A stretch of 64,000 bases of DNA from Streptomyces tanashiensis (GTDB lineage: Bacteria; Actinomycetota; Actinomycetes; Streptomycetales; Streptomycetaceae), in the NCBI RefSeq assembly GCF_014648895.1, contig NZ_BMRZ01000024.1:1-64000 (forward strand), in the 5' to 3' direction. The position numbers and the translations under genes were made by a program. This document shows positions 50,566 to 59,492 of this stretch, one piece after another. How positions within the stretch are numbered: the stretch's first letter is position 1; the number at the start of each line of letters is the position of its first letter. Under the pieces are notes generated by a model that worked only from the letters and a program-made list of their open reading frames with translations, made no database searches and was not told the origin of the DNA.

Positions 50566-51528
50566 TCAGCCAGGAGTGACGGTGGCGTCCCGGTAGCGCC
50601 CCGGCGTCGTGCCGAACTCCCTGCGGAAGGCGTGGGAGAGAGCGTATGGGGAGGCGTAGCCGACGTGGCGGGCGACCGTGGCCAGGGGGGCTTCGGTGCT
50701 GCGGAGCAGGGCGGCGGCGCGGGTCAGCCGCCACCAGGTGAGGTACGCCATCGGCGGGCGGCCCACCAGGGTGGTGAAGCGGCGGGCCAGGGTGGGGCGG
50801 GAGACGCCCGCCTCGGCCGCGAGCCGGTCGATGGTCCAGGGCGCGGCCGGGTCGGAGTGCAGCGCGCGCAGCGCGGCGGCCGTCGCCGGGTCGCCCAGGG
50901 CCGCCGGCCACGTCCCGGTCGTGCTCTCGGCCGTCCAGGATCGGATCATGTAGACGAACAGCAGGTCGAGCAGGCTGGGGAGCGCGAGGGAGGCGCCGGG
51001 GCGCCGTTCGTCGAGCTCGCCCTCCAGGAGGCCGATGGCGGCCCGGAGCTCGGGATGGGCGCCGTCGCGGGCCGGCAGGTGGACGAGTGGCGGGAGCTCG
51101 GCGAGCAGGGGGTGCGTGTGGCGGCGGTCGAGACGGTACTTGCCGCACAGCATCTCGACTTCGCGCGCGGTCCCGGCCTCGCGCGCGGTCTCGGCGTCAC
51201 GCGCGCGTGGGGCCGGTCGGGGTGGGCGCGGGAGGCTTCCGTCGGCCCAGCGGGCGAAGGGCACCGCCCTCGCCACCGTCTCCGCGTCGGCGGGTGCGTC
51301 GGCGATGACGTGCCCGGTGCCGTGCGGGAGCAGCACCGCGTCGCCCGCGCCGAGCGCGACCGGTTCGCCGCCGTCGGGCAGCAGCCAGCAGTCGCCCCTG
51401 AGGACGATGTGGAAGCCGGCCCCTTCGTACGGGGCGAGCCGTGCGCACCAGCGTCCGCCGACCCGAACCCGGTCGGAGGACGGCCGCCCGACGCGTACGG
51501 CCGAGATCGCGTCGCTCACCACGTCCAT
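50566..51528 (-). CDS. AraC-family regulator with N-terminal cupin
   Basis: A 320-aa regulator. The N-terminal cupin (FHIVLRGDCWLLPDGGEPVALGAGDAVLLPHGTGHVIAD) keeps the His-rich pattern of the Cupin_6 family. The C-terminal HTH_18 reads AAPWTIDRLAAEAGVSRPTLARRFTTLVGRPPMAYLTWWRLTRAAALLRSTEAPLATVARHVGYASPYALSHAFRREFGTTPGRYR. It is divergent from the metallo-hydrolase gene with a 95-bp gap and probably regulates it. Confidence 0.9.
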   Translation of the reverse strand: MDVVSDAISAVRVGRPSSDRVRVGGRWCARLAPYEGAGFHIVLRGDCWLLPDGGEPVALGAGDAVLLPHGTGHVIADAPADAETVARAVPFARWADGSLPRPPRPAPRARDAETAREAGTAREVEMLCGKYRLDRRHTHPLLAELPPLVHLPARDGAHPELRAAIGLLEGELDERRPGASLALPSLLDLLFVYMIRSWTAESTTGTWPAALGDPATAAALRALHSDPAAPWTIDRLAAEAGVSRPTLARRFTTLVGRPPMAYLTWWRLTRAAALLRSTEAPLATVARHVGYASPYALSHAFRREFGTTPGRYRDATVTPG

Positions 51529-51623
51529 GGCCGGGAGCGTACCGCCGCCGTGAGCCGCTCGCGTATTCGACAGAGCAGATCAGGCATTGAGAGGCTCGAC
51601 TCCCCCTCCCTACTGTCGATCGC

Positions 51624-52544
51624 ATGACGAACGAGAGCGCGCGGAGCATCGTCCTGGGGGACGTCGAGATCATCCGGGTCGTCGAGTTGCAGGGGCCGTT
51701 CGGGCCCGCCCGCACCATCGTCCCGGACGCCGGGGCCGAGGTGTGGAAGGACAACGAGGAGTGGCTGGCGCCGGACCACTGGGCGCCGGAGAGCGACAGC
51801 GCGGTGATGGCGCTGCAGACCTGGGTGCTGCGCAGCGGCGGGCGGACCGTCCTGGTCGACACCGGGGTGGGCGACGGGCGGGAGCGGCCCCACTCGCCGC
51901 AGTTCCACCGCCGGCGGGACGGTCTCCTCGGCCGGCTGGAGCGGGCCGGCGTACGGCCCGAGGACGTCGACGTCGTCGTGAACACGCATCTGCACGCCGA
52001 CCACGTCGGCTGGAACACGCGCTCCTCGGAAGGGGCGGGGGAGTGGGTGCCGACCTTCCCGAACGCCCGGTACCTCCTCCCGGCCGCCGACGACTTCCAC
52101 TTCGGCCCGCAGAACGCGTACGGCGGCGGCCTCCGGGAGGAGGACCGGCTGATCTACGAGGACAGCGTGGCGCCCGTGCACCGCGCGGGGCTCGTCACCC
52201 TCTGGGACGGCTCCCACCGCATCGACGAGAACCTCGTCCTGGAGTCCGCGCCCGGCCACACGCCCGGCTCCGCCGTGCTGCGGCTCGCCTCCGGGAGCGA
52301 CCGGGCGGTCTTCGTCGGCGACCTCCTCCACAGCCCCGTGCAGATCCTCGACCCGGCGCGCGCGAGCTGCTTCTGCCTGGACGCGGCCGGGGCGGCGGCC
52401 AGCCGCCGCCGGATCCTGGAACGGGCCGCGGACGCGCGGGAACTGGTCGTCCCCGCGCACTTCGGTGGGGCGGGCGCCGCCGAGGTGCGCAGGGAGGGGA
52501 CGGGGTTCGCGGTGGCCGCGTGGGCGGCCTACGGGAGGGGGTGA
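51624..52544 (+). CDS. metallo-beta-lactamase-fold hydrolase
   Basis: A 306-aa zinc hydrolase. The metal motif is THLHADHVGWN (HxHxDH), with further ligands in SAPGHTPGS and VVPAHFG, and FVGDLLHSPVQ. The layout fits AHL-lactonase-like or glyoxalase-II-like hydrolases; the real substrate is unknown. It converges on an MFS gene with a 1-bp gap. Confidence 0.88.
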   Translation: MTNESARSIVLGDVEIIRVVELQGPFGPARTIVPDAGAEVWKDNEEWLAPDHWAPESDSAVMALQTWVLRSGGRTVLVDTGVGDGRERPHSPQFHRRRDGLLGRLERAGVRPEDVDVVVNTHLHADHVGWNTRSSEGAGEWVPTFPNARYLLPAADDFHFGPQNAYGGGLREEDRLIYEDSVAPVHRAGLVTLWDGSHRIDENLVLESAPGHTPGSAVLRLASGSDRAVFVGDLLHSPVQILDPARASCFCLDAAGAAASRRRILERAADARELVVPAHFGGAGAAEVRREGTGFAVAAWAAYGRG

Positions 52545-52545
52545 G

Positions 52546-53883
52546 TCACGCGCCGACGGGGGAGGACTCGGCGTCCTTGGCCTCGGCGGCGACGGGAGCG
52601 GAAGCGGTCCCGACGGGAGCGGCCTGAGCGGCGGTGGCGACGGGAGTGGCGGCTGCGGTCTCGGCGGGCTCGTCCGCCAGGGCCTTCCGCAGGCGGGTGT
52701 AGTACCCGGCGGCGGCGACCACGCCGATCGCGGCCGTCGCCGCCCACAGGACGTCGGGGCCGGGGCCGCCGACGATCGCGCCGGCTCCGATCGGGGCGAC
52801 GAAACCGGCGACGGCCCAGGACATGCCCATCACGCCCTGGTAGCGGCCCCGGGCGTGCTCGGGGGCGAGGCGGGCGGTGGCGGCGGCGTTCGTCGGGACG
52901 TGGATCATCTCGCCGACCGTCCAGACGACCACGGTCGCGGCGAAGGCGACGGGGGAGCCGGCGAGGGCGGTGGCGCCGGTGCCGACGGCGAAGAGGAGGG
53001 CGGAGAGGGTCAGCAGGAGGACCGGGGAGCGCTTGTCGGTCAGCTTGTTGACGAGCAGCTGGAAGCCGACGATCACGATGCCGTTGATGGCGATGACGAC
53101 GCCGTACGAGGAGGGCGAGAGGCCCTGGTTCGCCATGGTGAGCGGCAGGCCGATCCACGGGGCGGTGAAGACGAGGCAGACCAGGAGGTTGAGGAGGACG
53201 AGCGTCCGGAAGGGCGCGTCGCGCAGCACGGTGAGCATGCTGACCTTCTCCTCGACGACCGGCTCGCCCGCCGTGTCGGTGCGGCTCTCGGGACGGGTCT
53301 CGGGGAGCCGGAGGAAGACGATGACGGCGCAGAGGGTGGTGGCGACGGCGTCGACGACGAAGAGGGTGCGGTAGCCGAGGAAGGCCGCGGCGCCGCCGCC
53401 GATGGAGGCGATGGCGAAGCCGAGGTTGAGGGCCCAGTAGTTGAGGGCGTACGCCCGGCGCACGTCGTGGGCGGGGACCATGTCGGCGATGGTCGCGTTG
53501 ATGGAGGGGCGGACGGCCTGCATGGCGACGCCCATGAGGAGGACGGCCGTGGCGATCGCCCAGGCGCTGGTGACGACGGCGAGGGCGGCGGCGCAGGCGG
53601 CGGCCGCGAGGTGCATCGTGACCATGGTGGGGCGCCGGCCCCAGCGGTCGGTGAGCAGACCGCCGAGCGGGGATCCCGCCACACCGCCGAGGCCGTGGAG
53701 GGCGACGACGAGTCCGGCGAACCAGGCGGAGTGCCCGAGCTCCACGGTCAGGTAGAGCGAGAGGAAGGTGAGGACGAAAGCCCCGGTCCGGTTGACCAGG
53801 GTCGACAGCCAGAGCCACCAGAAGCCCTGCGGGAGGCCGGAGACCGTCTCGCGGGCTGATCGTCTGAGCGAATCGATGGACAT
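52546..53883 (-). CDS. MFS transporter (12-TMS drug-efflux type)
   Basis: A 445-aa exporter. Loop 2-3 motif GGLLTDRWGRRPTMVT is present, followed by the usual twelve helices. The C-terminal 45 residues are a disordered Ala/Pro/Val-rich tail (AETAAATPVATAAQAAPVGTASAP…). I chose the ATG at 53883 (MSIDSLRRSARETVSG); the frame extends 19 codons upstream without a ribosome site. It is divergent from gpmA. Confidence 0.9.
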   Translation of the reverse strand: MSIDSLRRSARETVSGLPQGFWWLWLSTLVNRTGAFVLTFLSLYLTVELGHSAWFAGLVVALHGLGGVAGSPLGGLLTDRWGRRPTMVTMHLAAAACAAALAVVTSAWAIATAVLLMGVAMQAVRPSINATIADMVPAHDVRRAYALNYWALNLGFAIASIGGGAAAFLGYRTLFVVDAVATTLCAVIVFLRLPETRPESRTDTAGEPVVEEKVSMLTVLRDAPFRTLVLLNLLVCLVFTAPWIGLPLTMANQGLSPSSYGVVIAINGIVIVGFQLLVNKLTDKRSPVLLLTLSALLFAVGTGATALAGSPVAFAATVVVWTVGEMIHVPTNAAATARLAPEHARGRYQGVMGMSWAVAGFVAPIGAGAIVGGPGPDVLWAATAAIGVVAAAGYYTRLRKALADEPAETAAATPVATAAQAAPVGTASAPVAAEAKDAESSPVGA

Positions 53884-53962
53884 GTGTGGCGGCCCCCTGC
53901 TGTACGTAAGCCCTGCTTCCGGCTCCCGTAACTTACGCATCTCATACGTCGGACGCCAGCGA

Positions 53963-53981
53963 ATTGACGACGCGCGTCAAT
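53963..53981. promoter_or_regulatory. inverted repeat ATTGACG…CGTCAAT before gpmA
   Basis: Arms 53963-53969 and 53975-53981 with 5 bp between, followed by TATTAG (53993-53998) at the right place for a -10. With that -10 the gpmA transcript would begin only a few bases before the ATG (nearly leaderless). A regulator site is possible. Confidence 0.5.
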
Positions 53982-54008
53982 CGTCAGCGGTCTATTAGGC
54001 TCGTACGC

Positions 54009-54770
54009 ATGGCCGACGCACCGTACAAGCTGATCCTCCTCCGCCACGGCGAGAGCGAGTGGAACGAGAAGAACCTGTTCACCGGATGGGTGGACGTGAA
54101 CCTGACCGCCAAGGGCGAGAAGGAGGCGACGCGCGGCGGCGAGCTGATCAAGGACGCCGGCCTGCTGCCCGACGTTCTGCACACCTCCCTCCAGAAGCGC
54201 GCCATCCGCACGGCGCAGCTCGCCCTCGAGTCCGCCGACCGCCACTGGATCCCGGTGAACCGCTCGTGGCGCCTCAACGAGCGCCACTACGGTGCCCTCC
54301 AGGGCAAGGACAAGGCCCAGACGCTCGCCGAGTTCGGCGAGGAGCAGTTCATGCTGTGGCGCCGCTCGTACGACACCCCGCCGCCGGCGCTGTCCGACGA
54401 CAGCGAGTACTCGCAGGCCCACGACGCCCGCTACCAGACGATCCCGCCGGAGCTGCGCCCGCAGACCGAGTGCCTCAAGGACGTCGTCGAGCGGATGCTC
54501 CCGTACTGGTACGACAACATCGTCCCGGACCTGCTCGCCGGCCGCACGGTCCTGGTCGCCGCCCACGGCAACAGCCTCCGCGCCCTGGTGAAGCACTTGG
54601 ACGGCATCTCGGACGCCGACATCGCGGGCCTGAACATCCCCACGGGCATCCCGCTCTCCTACGAGCTGGACGAGAACTTCAAGCCCCTGAACCCGGGCGG
54701 CACGTACCTCGACCCGGAGGCCGCGGCGGCGGCCATCGAGGCCGTGAAGAACCAGGGCAAGAAGAAGTAA
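54009..54770 (+). CDS. gpmA: 2,3-bisphosphoglycerate-dependent phosphoglycerate mutase
   Basis: Glycolytic enzyme, converts 3- to 2-phosphoglycerate. The 253-aa protein has the catalytic LILLRHGESEWNEKNLFTGW (phosphohistidine in RHG), NERHYGALQG, and AAHGNSLRALVKHLDG with the second His. It ends KNQGKKK. A copy of its last codons (CCAGGGCAAGAAG-TAA) recurs at 57784-57799, marking the far end of an inserted island. Confidence 0.95.
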   Translation: MADAPYKLILLRHGESEWNEKNLFTGWVDVNLTAKGEKEATRGGELIKDAGLLPDVLHTSLQKRAIRTAQLALESADRHWIPVNRSWRLNERHYGALQGKDKAQTLAEFGEEQFMLWRRSYDTPPPALSDDSEYSQAHDARYQTIPPELRPQTECLKDVVERMLPYWYDNIVPDLLAGRTVLVAAHGNSLRALVKHLDGISDADIAGLNIPTGIPLSYELDENFKPLNPGGTYLDPEAAAAAIEAVKNQGKKK

Positions 54771-54782
54771 GAAAACCGATCA

Positions 54783-54824
54783 TGCCCCTGACCTGCGCAC
54801 ACGGCGCAGATCGGGGGCATTTTC
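54783..54824 (+). terminator. terminator at the left end of the island
   Basis: GCCCCTGACCTGCGC and GCGCAGATCGGGGGC pair imperfectly around ACACG, followed by ATTTT. It ends gpmA transcription at the present junction. Confidence 0.7.
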
Positions 54825-54848
54825 GCGCTCTGGGCCCACCCTGGGCCC

Positions 54849-55160
54849 TCAGTGCGGAGAGCGGTCCGGCCTCAGGGCCCTGCCGAGAGCCTGCCGCGCG
54901 CGGTCCCGGCTGCTCGGCATCAGGTGGGCGTACACCTTCAGCGTGAGCCCCGGGTCCGAGTGCCCCAGGTACTCGCTGACGGCCTTGATGCTCTCTCCGG
55001 CGTCCAGCAGCACCGAGACGTAGAAGTGCCTCAGGGCGTGCATGCCGTGCTCCCGCGCGGCGGTGTACTCCCGGCCCTTCGCCGTGGGGATGACGCCAAC
55101 CTTGGCCAGTGCATGCGGCAGTTCGATCGGCTGCTGCGGGTCCCCCGAAGCGGAGTGGGA
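54849..55160 (-). pseudogene. tyrosine integrase, C-terminal remnant
   Basis: The minus-strand frame ends …MHALRHFYVSVLLDAGESIK then AVSEYLGHSDPGLTLKVYAHLMP. It holds the HxLRH box and the GHSDPG…Y box of tyrosine recombinases. Upstream the frame stays open (…VIPTAKGREYTAAREHG) to about 55220 but the N-terminal two thirds, with the first catalytic Arg, are missing. It lies next to the left repeat of the island, the usual place for an integrase. Confidence 0.82.
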
Positions 55161-55192
55161 ACGGTCCTGGTGGTGGCCGGCCGTGGTGTTCG

Positions 55193-55264
55193 CTGCTGGC
55201 CGACCGGGTGCTGGTGGTGGCCGTGTACTACCGCACGAAGCTCACGATGAGGCAGCTTGCGCCA
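55193..55264 (+). pseudogene. IS5-family transposase fragment
   Basis: The translation LLADRVLVVAVYYRTKLTMR then QLAP closely resembles the N-terminal region of Streptomyces IS5-type transposases (DRVLLVAVYWRTNLTMRQLAPLFG). Beyond it the match stops abruptly, so it is a short remnant. Confidence 0.55.
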
Positions 55265-55495
55265 AGTATCGCCTCAGGCGCGAGCCCGCTGCGGCCGGTG
55301 GTGGAGGACACGACCGCCAAACGGCGGGCGTGTGCCTTCGCCTTGCAGGTCCGTAAGGGGGCCCTCGAGCCGCTCTGGTGTCGGAGGCGGGAGATACACT
55401 CCCGCTCACATCCAGGGGGACGCATTCCGCGTGGAAATCCGGTCATGCGCCTTGGCCCCGGTGCCTGTCATTTCGTTCCCCAGGGGGGGGATCTT

Positions 55496-57115
55496 TTGCG
55501 TTCCGCTTCTTCTTGGCGCTGGCGTCGTGCCGTCCTGTCGTGCACCGCGCTCGCTGCCTGCGCCGGCATGGTGATGTCGACCGCTGCGGCAGCTGCCCAG
55601 CCGACACCACCCTCGTCGGCCGAGTTCGCCACCGAACAGGCCGCACCGTCGGCGCTGTTCGACCTGAACGGCGACGGTTTCAACGAGCTGCTCTACCGCG
55701 GTGTGGACGGAGAACTTCACTCGAGCTCAACCGATAGGGGCCCGTACGAGCTGTATCCCGGCAGCACGATAGACATCGTGCCGATCGGCGATCAGGGCGG
55801 CCTCTACCCTGGCGAGCCCGAGCTCCTCACGGTGTCGGAGGACGGCCAGCTCACACTCCTTGAAGACGCCTATCACTACGGTGTCCGGGCCAAGCACCTT
55901 GTGGGGGGCGGCTGGCAGGTCTACAACAAGGTCGTATCACCGGGTGACGTGAACGGTGACGGGCTCGCAGATGTGGTCGCGCGTACGCGCGACGGTCAGT
56001 TGTATCTGTACCTGGCCACAGGAACGCTGTGGAAGCCGCTCGGAACCAGGATCAGTATCGGTGGCGGATGGGGCATCTACGATCAGGTCGTCGGTGCGGG
56101 TGACGCCAACGGGGATGGCCGGGGTGATCTCTACGCCCGCGACTACAGCGGCGTGCTCTGGTTCTACGCCGGTACGGGCAACACTGCCAAGCCGTTTGCC
56201 ACGCGTAAATCCGTCGGCCGTGGCTGGAACATCTACAACCAGGTCATGCCCTCCGGCGGAGGAGGCCTGTGGGCCCGGGACGACTCCGGCACGCTCTACT
56301 CGTACGCTCCCAGCGGGAACGGCACCCTGGCTTCTCGTCAACAGAAGGGGGCCGCAGGCGAGTGGGTCGGCGTCACGCAGTTCGCGGGCTCCGGCAGCAT
56401 CTCCCACACGGGTAAGGACGAGGTCCTGGCGACCACCCCCGGCGGCTCGGCGTACTGGTACGAGACCAGCACCACCGGAAAACTGGCGCCACGCACGCTC
56501 TATGGCGAAGAGGGCATGTGGAAAGGCTTCCCTTACTTCAGCGCGTCCTCCATAGGCACCGACAACGTGTCCGACGTGCTTCTCGTCTGGGACGACCGTC
56601 TCACCATCGACAACTACTACATCGGCAGTGGTTGGAGTATCTACAACCACATCGTCGGCCCGGGGGACGTGAGCGGAGACGGTCGGGGGGACCTCCTGGC
56701 ACGCGATCGTTCCGGCGCCCTGTACCTGTACCAGCGCAAGCCCTCGTTGCCGTTCGAACCCCGCATCCGGGTCGGCACGGGCTGGGGAGTCTACAACGCG
56801 ATTGTCGGCTCGGGTGATTACACCGGCGACGGACGCAAGGACCTTCTCGCACGGACCACCAATGGCGACCTGTACCTCTACGCCGGCACCGGGAAGGCAA
56901 CGGCGCCGTTCAAGAGCCGCGTCAAGATCGGCACCGGCTGGAACATCTACAAACGTCTTGTGGCTCCCGGCGATCTGAACTCCGACGGCAAGGGTGACCT
57001 GCTCGGCGTCACCGCCACCGGCGAGCTCTACCGCTACCTGAACACCAGCCCGTCGAAGTTCTCGACCCGTATGAAGATCGGTTCCGGCTTCCAGATCTAC
57101 AACTCGATGACCTGA
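55496..57115 (+). CDS. secreted FG-GAP/VCBS repeat protein
   Basis: A 539-aa exported protein. A signal peptide (RSASSWRWRRAVLSCTALAACAGMVMSTAAAAA) is followed by about seven repeats of some 48 residues, each with a VxxGDxNGDGRxDLxAR calcium-binding-like loop and GGGWGIYN-type strands, forming a beta-propeller. I chose the TTG at 55496, preceded at 6 bases by a run of eight G; an ATG at 55445 in frame is the alternative. It is the only intact gene of the island. It may bind surfaces, matrix or other proteins; no enzymatic domain is present. Confidence 0.82.
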   Translation: MRSASSWRWRRAVLSCTALAACAGMVMSTAAAAAQPTPPSSAEFATEQAAPSALFDLNGDGFNELLYRGVDGELHSSSTDRGPYELYPGSTIDIVPIGDQGGLYPGEPELLTVSEDGQLTLLEDAYHYGVRAKHLVGGGWQVYNKVVSPGDVNGDGLADVVARTRDGQLYLYLATGTLWKPLGTRISIGGGWGIYDQVVGAGDANGDGRGDLYARDYSGVLWFYAGTGNTAKPFATRKSVGRGWNIYNQVMPSGGGGLWARDDSGTLYSYAPSGNGTLASRQQKGAAGEWVGVTQFAGSGSISHTGKDEVLATTPGGSAYWYETSTTGKLAPRTLYGEEGMWKGFPYFSASSIGTDNVSDVLLVWDDRLTIDNYYIGSGWSIYNHIVGPGDVSGDGRGDLLARDRSGALYLYQRKPSLPFEPRIRVGTGWGVYNAIVGSGDYTGDGRKDLLARTTNGDLYLYAGTGKATAPFKSRVKIGTGWNIYKRLVAPGDLNSDGKGDLLGVTATGELYRYLNTSPSKFSTRMKIGSGFQIYNSMT

Positions 57116-57121
57116 TCGCCC

Positions 57122-57487
57122 TTCCACATAGCGGTGCTGCGGTGAGGTGTGGGCGTTGGGCCGCCGCCAGAACGTGATGTCGACGGCCAGGACTAACCGG
57201 CCGTCGGCGGCATGCGTCAGCGGCACCGAGGCCAGGGCCTGCCGCATCCGGCTGGCGTCGACCCGGCCTTCGGCGAGCGCGGCGTAGAGCCCTTCGTGCC
57301 CGCGGCGGTGTTCGCCCACCAGCGACAGTTCGGCCAGCGATTTCACGGGTCCGTCCCCGCACAGAACCGCTTCCGGCAGCTCGAGCAGGGTGTCCGAACG
57401 GGCGTCGAGACAGCAGTCGAACTCGCCCCGGAGGCATGACAGTTCGGCTGGCAGCTCTCGTCGGGCATCGTGATGCTGCGGGCTCAT
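57122..57487 (-). pseudogene. transposase N-terminal remnant (DDE-type, IS701-like)
   Basis: Minus-strand MSPQHHDARRELPAELSCLR onward reads ELSLVGEHRRGHEGLYAALAEGRVDASRMRQALASVPLTHAADGRLVLAVDITFWRRPNAHTSP, the recognisable N-terminal part of a common Streptomyces transposase, including VLAVD with the first catalytic Asp. The match stops near 57130 at the FG-GAP gene, so the C-terminal two thirds were lost. Confidence 0.75.
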
Positions 57488-57815
57488 CCTCACAGCCTTC
57501 GTGCTGGATGTGTGCGTTCCTTGGTGGGAGCGCATGTTCAGACGAAGGCCGCTTCCACGTAAGGCGGTTACGAACCGAGTGATCAAGTACGACGCACTGT
57601 TCGGCGGCGCACGTTAAAGATCAAGTTGGCGCTAGCAGCCATGGCGGGCCCGGGGCTGGGCCCTCTCTGGGCCCTCCGAGGGTGACCGGCGACGACCAAC
57701 AATGACCAACAACAACCGCTCGACCACGGGTCACTTGGGGTGCGCGACCCTCTGGCCAGGGGTGGAAGACGGGCCCGCCAGACCCAGGGCAAGAAGTAAC
57801 CCTGACCCACGAACG
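57488..57815. other. right end of the island without genes
   Basis: Contains the transposase upstream region, the 21-bp repeat CTGGGCCCTCT… at 57656-57676 and the gpmA-tail copy at 57784-57799. I see no gene here. Confidence 0.6.
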
Positions 57816-57852
57816 AGCCCCCGCCCCGCCGGTCTCCGGCGCGGCGGGGGCT
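57816..57852 (+). terminator. likely original gpmA terminator, now at the island's far end
   Basis: AGCCCCCGCCCCGCC pairs with GGCGCGGCGGGGGCT with small mismatch, loop GGTCTCC, followed by TCT. It stands 16 bp after the duplicated stop codon of gpmA. Confidence 0.75.
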
Positions 57853-57984
57853 TCTGCGTGCCCTGCCTCTCGGCCGGAAGGGTGAGGGCGAAACCTTCCG
57901 GCTGCGGTGCGCCGCTTACGGGGTGGGGGTGGGGGTTACGGGTGGGGGTGACCTTGGTCGTCCTCACCGAAACGAGAACCCCCC

Positions 57985-58338
57985 GTGCGTCTCCGCCACT
58001 CCGTCGCCGCCGTCTGCGGCGCACTCGCCCTCACCGCCGCCCTGGCCTCCCCCGCCCACGCCGCCACCGGCGAGTTCCACTATCGGTTCGTCGGGATCAG
58101 CGGCGACCCGCAGTCGGCCACGCTGCTCGACCCGGCGAGCGGTGAGTGCGTCACCATCCCCGAGGCCGCCGACCCGGGCGCCTCCGAGCCCGCGTTCGCG
58201 CCGCACAACGACACGGACGAGTTCGCGATCGTCTTCACGGAGCCCGACTGCTCGGGCGACTCCTGGACCCTCCGCCCCCACGGCCGCCCCGCCACCGACC
58301 GGCTGAAGCTGCGTTCGGTGGTGTTCCTCCGGCCGTAG
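57985..58338 (+). CDS. small secreted protein
   Basis: A 117-aa protein with signal peptide (MRLRHSVAAVCGALALTAALASPAHA) and an 89-residue mature domain containing two Cys (GECVTI and PDCSGD), which may form a disulfide. Similar short beta-rich secreted proteins are common in Streptomyces with no assigned function. The GTG start has a weak ribosome site. It converges on the lipoprotein gene. Confidence 0.78.
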   Translation: MRLRHSVAAVCGALALTAALASPAHAATGEFHYRFVGISGDPQSATLLDPASGECVTIPEAADPGASEPAFAPHNDTDEFAIVFTEPDCSGDSWTLRPHGRPATDRLKLRSVVFLRP

Positions 58339-58371
58339 CGGGGATCGGCGGGCTTCCCCGGAGATCTCTCC

Positions 58372-58902
58372 TCAGAGATCCGCGCACGCGTGCGCGCGGA
58401 AGTCCGCCACCGTCGTCGTCCGCACCTCGTCGCCCACCGAGTAGGAGACCTGGTCCGGGGTCAGCTTCTTCAGGTCCGCCAGGGTGAAGGTGTGGTGCGA
58501 CGTCGCCCAGGAGTTGTCGTCGCTCGTGCCCTGGAGGGTGTAGCGCCGGCCCGGCTCCAGGGCGTGCGGGGGCGCGTCCGGTGTCCAGAAGTTGGTGGCG
58601 GTGTCGAAGCCGGGAGGGACGGTCAGGGGCCAGCTCGTGTAGCCGCCGACGGGCGTCGCCGAGGCCCAGGAGTCCGTGTACTCCGGTTCCTCCTCCGCCG
58701 CGTCCTTCGCGTCCGCGTCGACGTCTGCCTCCGGGTAGAGCACAGCCCCGTCGATCCGGTCGTGGCACACGAGGATCACCCCCAGCGGTTCCCCCTCCGC
58801 GGTCACCGTGACGCCCGTGAAGCCGGCGACCGGGACGGTGCAGCCGGTGAGGGCGAAGAGGGCGGATGCGGTCAGGAGTACGCGGCGCTGCAAGGTCGTC
58901 AT
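58372..58902 (-). CDS. putative lipoprotein
   Basis: A 176-aa protein with signal and lipobox LTGC near residue 20. The rest shows no recognised domain but has a His pair (TSHHTF), a C-terminal Cys (HACADL) and an acidic stretch (DVDADAKDAAEEEPE). ATG at 58902 chosen, with AGGATGAGG in front. The nearby GNAT gene is divergent. Function unknown. Confidence 0.78.
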   Translation of the reverse strand: MTTLQRRVLLTASALFALTGCTVPVAGFTGVTVTAEGEPLGVILVCHDRIDGAVLYPEADVDADAKDAAEEEPEYTDSWASATPVGGYTSWPLTVPPGFDTATNFWTPDAPPHALEPGRRYTLQGTSDDNSWATSHHTFTLADLKKLTPDQVSYSVGDEVRTTTVADFRAHACADL

Positions 58903-58969
58903 GGGCCTCATCCTGGCCCGGTCCGATAATCACCGGCGGCGCGCGCGGACAATCGTTACCGTCCTGCAC

Positions 58970-59437
58970 ATGAGCACGTCACTCCGCCTGGAGCCGGTCA
59001 CCCCCGCCACCATCGACGCCGCACTCGACCTGCGCGTCCACCCCCATCAGGAGCGCAACGTCGCCCCCGTCGTGCGCTCCCTCGCCGAGGCCTACGCCTT
59101 CGGGGAGAACGCCTGGCCGCGGCTGATCTTCGACGGCGACGAGCTCGTCGGCTTCCTGATGGCCTTCCTCGACATTCCGTGGAACGAGCAGCAGGACCCC
59201 ACCGACCGCCGCAGCGGCCTCTGGCGCCTCAACATCGCCGCCGACGGACAGGGCAAGGGGTACGGACGCTTCGCCGTCGAGGCCGTACGCGACGAACTGC
59301 GCCGCCGCGGCGAGCAGCGCCTCTACGTGACCTGGGAGCCCGGCGAGGACGGGCCCGGTGCCTTCTACGACAAGCTCGGCTTCCGCACGACCGGCGAGGT
59401 CAGCGGCGGTCAGACCGTCGGCGTGCTCGACATCTAG
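58970..59437 (+). CDS. GNAT acetyltransferase
   Basis: A 155-aa acetyltransferase. The CoA loop is LNIAADGQGKGYGRFAVEAV (Q-x-x-G-x-G/A) and the C-terminal GAFYDKLGFRTTGEV is typical. FLDIPWNEQQDPTDRRSGLWRL resembles spermine/spermidine-type BltD/SpeG relatives. The substrate is unknown. It converges on the Cys-rich peptide gene. Confidence 0.87.
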   Translation: MSTSLRLEPVTPATIDAALDLRVHPHQERNVAPVVRSLAEAYAFGENAWPRLIFDGDELVGFLMAFLDIPWNEQQDPTDRRSGLWRLNIAADGQGKGYGRFAVEAVRDELRRRGEQRLYVTWEPGEDGPGAFYDKLGFRTTGEVSGGQTVGVLDI

Positions 59438-59447
59438 GGGGATGGGG

Positions 59448-59484
59448 AGGGGGTGGGGGTGCGGCTGGCGCACCCCCACCCCCT
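59448..59484. terminator. bidirectional terminator
   Basis: Perfect 16-bp stem (59448-59463 with 59469-59484), 5-nt loop, between two convergent genes. Confidence 0.85.
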
Positions 59485-59492
59485 CTCGCCGG

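Larger units (their letters stand above)
54752..57799. mobile_element. degenerate integrated island at the gpmA 3' end
   Basis: CCAGGGCAAGAAG plus TAA occurs at 54752-54770 (with one additional AAG codon) and at 57784-57799. After the second copy comes a strong terminator, as would be expected originally behind gpmA. Inside lie an integrase C-terminal fragment, a transposase fragment, an FG-GAP protein gene and a second transposase fragment. A further 21-bp direct repeat CTGGGCCCnnnCTGGGCCCTC lies near each end (54830-54850 and 57656-57676, 18 of 21 matching). This looks like a site-specific element now decayed. Confidence 0.75.

Noticed and set aside
54771..54850. tRNA gene as the island's attachment site
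   Set aside because: No cloverleaf or T-loop consensus; the duplicated sequence is the gpmA tail. No tRNA gene was recognised anywhere in the window.
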